Position numbers and translations under genes: made by a program. Of a DNA stretch of 6,867 bases, positions 5,118 to 6,867 are shown one piece after another. The DNA comes from Patescibacteria group bacterium (lineage in GTDB: Bacteria; Patescibacteriota; Minisyncoccia; JAHCSD01): positions 1 to 6,867 of the forward strand of contig JAHCSD010000036.1 in NCBI GenBank assembly GCA_018609185.1. Direction: 5' to 3'. The notes beneath the pieces were generated by a model. The model did no database searches, was not told the DNA's origin, and saw only the letters and a list, made by a program, of their open reading frames with translations. Every line of letters starts with the position of its first letter. The first letter of the stretch is position 1.

Positions 5118-5770
5118 TTCTTAATGTCTACAAACCACCCGGGCCTACTTCGCATGATATTGTAGATCAAGTGCGAAAGTTGACCGGCGAAAAACGAGTG
5201 GGGCATGCCGGAACGCTGGATCCTTTTGCAGAGGGAGTACTTATAGTGCTTGTAGGAAAGGAGGCGACAAAACGGCAAAACGAATTTTTGAAAATGGATA
5301 AAACATATGTTACAACAATTCGGCTTGGCGCGACAAGTGATACTGATGACCTCACAGGAAATATCAAAAAGCAAAAATCGAATATCAAAAATACATATCA
5401 AAAATCAAAAATACAAGATATTTTGAAATCTTTTATCGGTGAAATAAATCAGGTTCCTCCCATATACTCGGCAATAAAAATAAAAGGTAAAAAAGCATAT
5501 GAACTTGCCAGAAGTGGAGAAAAACCGCAATTAAAACCAAAAAAGATAACTATATATGATATCAAGCTTTTGGAATATACATGGCCACACCTTGAAATTG
5601 AAATAAAATGCGCTTCGGGCACCTACATCCGCGCCCTTGCGCGCGACATTGGTCAAAAACTCGAAACAGGCGCCTACGTAGAAAAACTGACAAGAACTGC
5701 GGTAGGAAAATTTACGGTTAAGACTTCGATAACATTAGAAGATTTAAAAATAGTACAGGGGGAAATTTGA
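5114..5770 (+). CDS. truB: tRNA pseudouridine(55) synthase TruB
   Basis: A 218-residue TruB that isomerises U55 in the T-loop of tRNAs to pseudouridine. Seen: N-terminal [12 protein letters not shown], the catalytic motif [14 protein letters not shown] with nucleophile D36 (30-43), KTY (63-65), [20 protein letters not shown] (114-133) and the second conserved block [12 protein letters not shown] (169-180). E. coli TruB is ~314 residues; this one stops after the catalytic domain and lacks the C-terminal PUA-type extension, as I recall for other small candidate-phyla forms. Start: the ATG overlaps the uvrB stop as ATGA, with no Shine-Dalgarno, so reinitiation from uvrB is likely. Residues ~83-100 are a lysine- and asparagine-rich linker coded by a degenerate AT-rich repeat (5360-5414). 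A promoter for the next gene overlaps its stop codon. Confidence 0.97.
   Translation: MILNVYKPPGPTSHDIVDQVRKLTGEKRVGHAGTLDPFAEGVLIVLVGKEATKRQNEFLKMDKTYVTTIRLGATSDTDDLTGNIKKQKSNIKNTYQKSKIQDILKSFIGEINQVPPIYSAIKIKGKKAYELARSGEKPQLKPKKITIYDIKLLEYTWPHLEIEIKCASGTYIRALARDIGQKLETGAYVEKLTRTAVGKFTVKTSITLEDLKIVQGEI
5360..5414 (+). repeat. Degenerate AT-rich repeat inside truB
   Basis: About four imperfect units of ATATCAAAAA / ATCAAAAATAC: AATATCAAAAA at 5360-5370 and 5381-5391, ATATCAAAAA at 5395-5404, ATCAAAAATAC at 5383-5393 and 5404-5414. It codes the linker [17 protein letters not shown] between the conserved DDLTG and ILKSFIGE segments, which is variable in TruB proteins. Confidence 0.65.
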
Positions 5771-5795
5771 CTTCGAAAACGTACGGTGTTACAAT
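5767..5795 (+). promoter_or_regulatory. Sigma-70-type promoter of the PQ-loop gene
   Basis: -35 box TTGACT (5767-5772) overlaps the truB stop codon; 17-bp spacer; -10 box TACAAT (5790-5795). Each box differs from consensus by one base. Transcription should start near 5802, which rules out the upstream ATG at 5786 as the start of the following gene. Confidence 0.8.
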
Positions 5796-5826
5796 CAATC
5801 ATTGGGTTAAGTTCTTTAAAATTTTT

Positions 5827-5832
5827 AGGGGG
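5827..5832 (+). promoter_or_regulatory. Shine-Dalgarno of the PQ-loop gene
   Basis: AGGGGG lies 7 nt upstream of the ATG at 5840-5842. Together with the promoter at 5767-5795 it supports this start over the in-frame ATG at 5786. Confidence 0.7.
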
Positions 5833-5839
5833 TTACAAA

Positions 5840-6442
5840 ATGTCTATGGTTGATATTGCTCAATGGCTAGGGACACTTGGCATTGTTGCCTTTTACCCGT
5901 TACAGAACTGGCGCCTTATTTCTACGCGAAACCCGGTTGGGCTTTCCTTTTTAGCTTTTTCTTTCATCGCAGTTGGTATCGCCGGATATCTTGCCCTGGG
6001 GATACACCTAAAACTGCTGGGCCTTACCGTCGGCAACGCAAGCAACTTCTTTTTCGCCTCGTTAATTCTTTTGCTGGTCTGGTTCCGCTCTCCGGTACTC
6101 TCCAGGGCGGAACGTGCGGCAGGCATCCTGGTCCTCTTCGTGGGCCTCGGATTTCTTACGACCCTTCATGTGGTTACGTCTCTGGAGACAGCTGCCTCAC
6201 TAGTCGGCTGGGTTGGAATGGCGGGAATCATCGCTTTCTACCCCGTTCAGAATTTTGACCTTTTTCGAAAAAAAGACCCCACAGGACTCTCTCTTATCGC
6301 CTTTACCAGCCTTGCAGTTGGACTTGCATTTTATGCCCTGCTGGGCTTTCTCGTAAACGATCTTACCATCATCCTTGGGAACGGCATCACTTTTCTTGGT
6401 ACCCTACCAATTATCTGGGTAATCGCAACTAAAGGAAAATAA
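5840..6442 (+). CDS. Seven-helix SWEET/PQ-loop-like membrane protein (two SemiSWEET repeats)
   Basis: A 200-residue, very hydrophobic protein. Two ~75-residue repeats, 7-81 and 122-196, align without a gap at about 29 of 75 identical positions. Each reads W-x-G-x-x-G-I-x-AFYPxQN, then P-x-GLS, AF, a GY or FY helix, and a third helix with a conserved GN (65-66, 180-181). Each repeat fits three membrane helices; a single extra helix lies between them (~93-112), giving the 3-1-3 plan of eukaryotic SWEET transporters, whereas bacterial SemiSWEETs normally have one 3-helix unit. The usual adjacent PQ is P-x-Q here (YPLQN, YPVQN) in both halves. The conserved helix-3 asparagine fits the sugar-binding position known in SWEETs; sugar or small-solute transport is therefore plausible but unproven. 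Start chosen from AGGGGG and the promoter. It has its own promoter and terminator, so it is monocistronic. Confidence 0.85.
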   Translation: MSMVDIAQWLGTLGIVAFYPLQNWRLISTRNPVGLSFLAFSFIAVGIAGYLALGIHLKLLGLTVGNASNFFFASLILLLVWFRSPVLSRAERAAGILVLFVGLGFLTTLHVVTSLETAASLVGWVGMAGIIAFYPVQNFDLFRKKDPTGLSLIAFTSLAVGLAFYALLGFLVNDLTIILGNGITFLGTLPIIWVIATKGK

Positions 6443-6471
6443 ATGTTCGAGGTCCGACCTCGAACATTTTT
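6441..6471 (+). terminator. Intrinsic terminator after the PQ-loop gene
   Basis: A perfect 13-bp stem (AAATGTTCGAGGT and its complement) with loop CCG (6454-6456), followed by TTTTTATT. It begins at the stop codon of the PQ-loop gene. The A-run on the left could let it work on the minus strand too. It separates rpsT from upstream transcription. Confidence 0.92.
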
Positions 6472-6513
6472 ATTGCATATTTTAAAATAAAATGATAAGG
6501 TGTTTTTGATACG

Positions 6514-6783
6514 ATGCCTATTACCGCTTCTGCAAAAAAGGCGCTACGCCAAAATAGTAAACGTAAGAAAGAAAATCTGAAACGAAAGAATAAAATAAAA
6601 TCTTTAACCAAAGAGTTAAAGAAATTTTTGGCTGAAAATAAAAAAGACGAGGCCGGGAAACTCCTTCCTCAAGTATACAAGGCGCTCGACAAGGCCGCAA
6701 AGAAGAATACCATCAAAAAAAACACCGCGTCTCGTAAGAAATCGCGGCTCACAAAACTGGTAAAGAAATCATTGGCCTCTTAG
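6514..6783 (+). CDS. rpsT: 30S ribosomal protein S20
   Basis: An 89-residue, strongly basic helical protein matching bS20, a primary 16S rRNA binding protein at the bottom of the 30S body. Seen: N-terminal MPITASAKKALRQNSKRK, close to the family's A-K-K-x-x-R-x-x-x-R-R start, then long lysine-rich helices and the C-terminal KKNTASRKKSRLTKLVKK block typical of S20 (xKNxAaRKKSRL). Length is normal. The start is set by the conserved N-terminus; a weak AAGGTG lies 11 nt upstream. Because a strong terminator precedes it, it needs its own promoter: AT-rich TAAAAT boxes (6483-6488 and 6488-6493) are possible -10 sites but no good -35 fits, so none is called. No U-tract terminator follows in the window; a hairpin with a G-U pair (6784-6806) comes right after the stop. 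Confidence 0.95.
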   Translation: MPITASAKKALRQNSKRKKENLKRKNKIKSLTKELKKFLAENKKDEAGKLLPQVYKALDKAAKKNTIKKNTASRKKSRLTKLVKKSLAS

Positions 6784-6867
6784 GGTCCTTGGGCTCTAGG
6801 ACTCGAACAGAATCAATTTAGCGGAGTGCATTCAGGCAAGATTCGAGGCGCCAGGAGCCGATGCGTA
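6784..6867. other. Unassigned sequence after rpsT, with a stem-loop
   Basis: No open frame of note on either strand. GGGTCCT and AGGACTC (6784-6806) pair over 7 bp with one G-U around an 8-nt loop, but no U-tract follows. The rest is GC-rich and contains GGACTCGAACAG and GGAGCCGATG, which faintly recall tmRNA and 23S rRNA 5' ends without meeting either consensus. The window ends before this can be settled. Confidence 0.35.

Noticed and set aside
5786..5839. N-terminal extension of the PQ-loop protein from the ATG at 5786
   Set aside because: This ATG lies within the promoter spacer, upstream of the predicted transcription start, and lacks a ribosome site; AGGGGG points to the ATG at 5840.
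6784..6830. Minus-strand tRNA suggested by TTCGAGTCC
   Set aside because: The flanking 5-mers do not form a T-stem and no acceptor or anticodon arm can be built.
6805..6867. 5' end of 23S rRNA or tmRNA
   Set aside because: GGAGCCGATG resembles 23S, but the following GAAGGACG and the preceding GGATGCC are absent; CTCGAAC differs from the tmRNA TTCGAC core. Left as unassigned.

Overview
The window looks like a piece of a Patescibacteria (Candidate Phyla Radiation) chromosome, most likely of the parcubacterial branch. This is inferred from gene content and compact protein sizes: a FemAB-type peptidoglycan-bridge enzyme next to ruvA, a 218-residue TruB with no C-terminal PUA extension, a 651-residue UvrB overlapping truB, and a stand-alone rpsT. 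TGA ends ruvA, uvrB and truB, so the genetic code is standard here. No rank below this can be supported.

Layout. Positions 1-884, minus strand: a long open frame cut by the left edge (DUF5701-like at best), with a very strong promoter, a ~110-nt structured leader and a near-perfect Shine-Dalgarno. 1045-1082: palindromic terminator. 1081-2154, minus: FemAB-family protein. 2155-2419: non-coding, filled by a nested pair of inverted repeats (2201-2424) that also carries one copy of a 24-nt repeat element. 2420-3010, minus: ruvA. 3011-3161: divergent control region between ruvA and uvrB, with two hairpins. 3162-5117, plus: uvrB; 5114-5770, plus: truB, overlapping by ATGA. 5767-5795: promoter over the truB stop. 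5840-6442, plus: a 200-residue membrane protein made of two SemiSWEET/PQ-loop-like repeats joined by one extra helix. 6441-6471: terminator. 6514-6783, plus: rpsT. 6784-6867: unassigned tail.

Functionally most of it is housekeeping: Holliday-junction processing (RuvA) and nucleotide excision repair (UvrB) diverge from one shared region, TruB makes tRNA pseudouridine 55, S20 belongs to the 30S subunit, and the FemAB protein probably edits the peptidoglycan stem or bridge. The less ordinary material is (1) the structured leader and start-codon hairpin of the edge gene, (2) short repeats lodged in variable loops of conserved genes, including a 24-nt element placed exactly in frame in uvrB, (3) the nested inverted repeat between ruvA and femX, and (4) the bacterial 3-1-3 SWEET-like protein with its own promoter and terminator.
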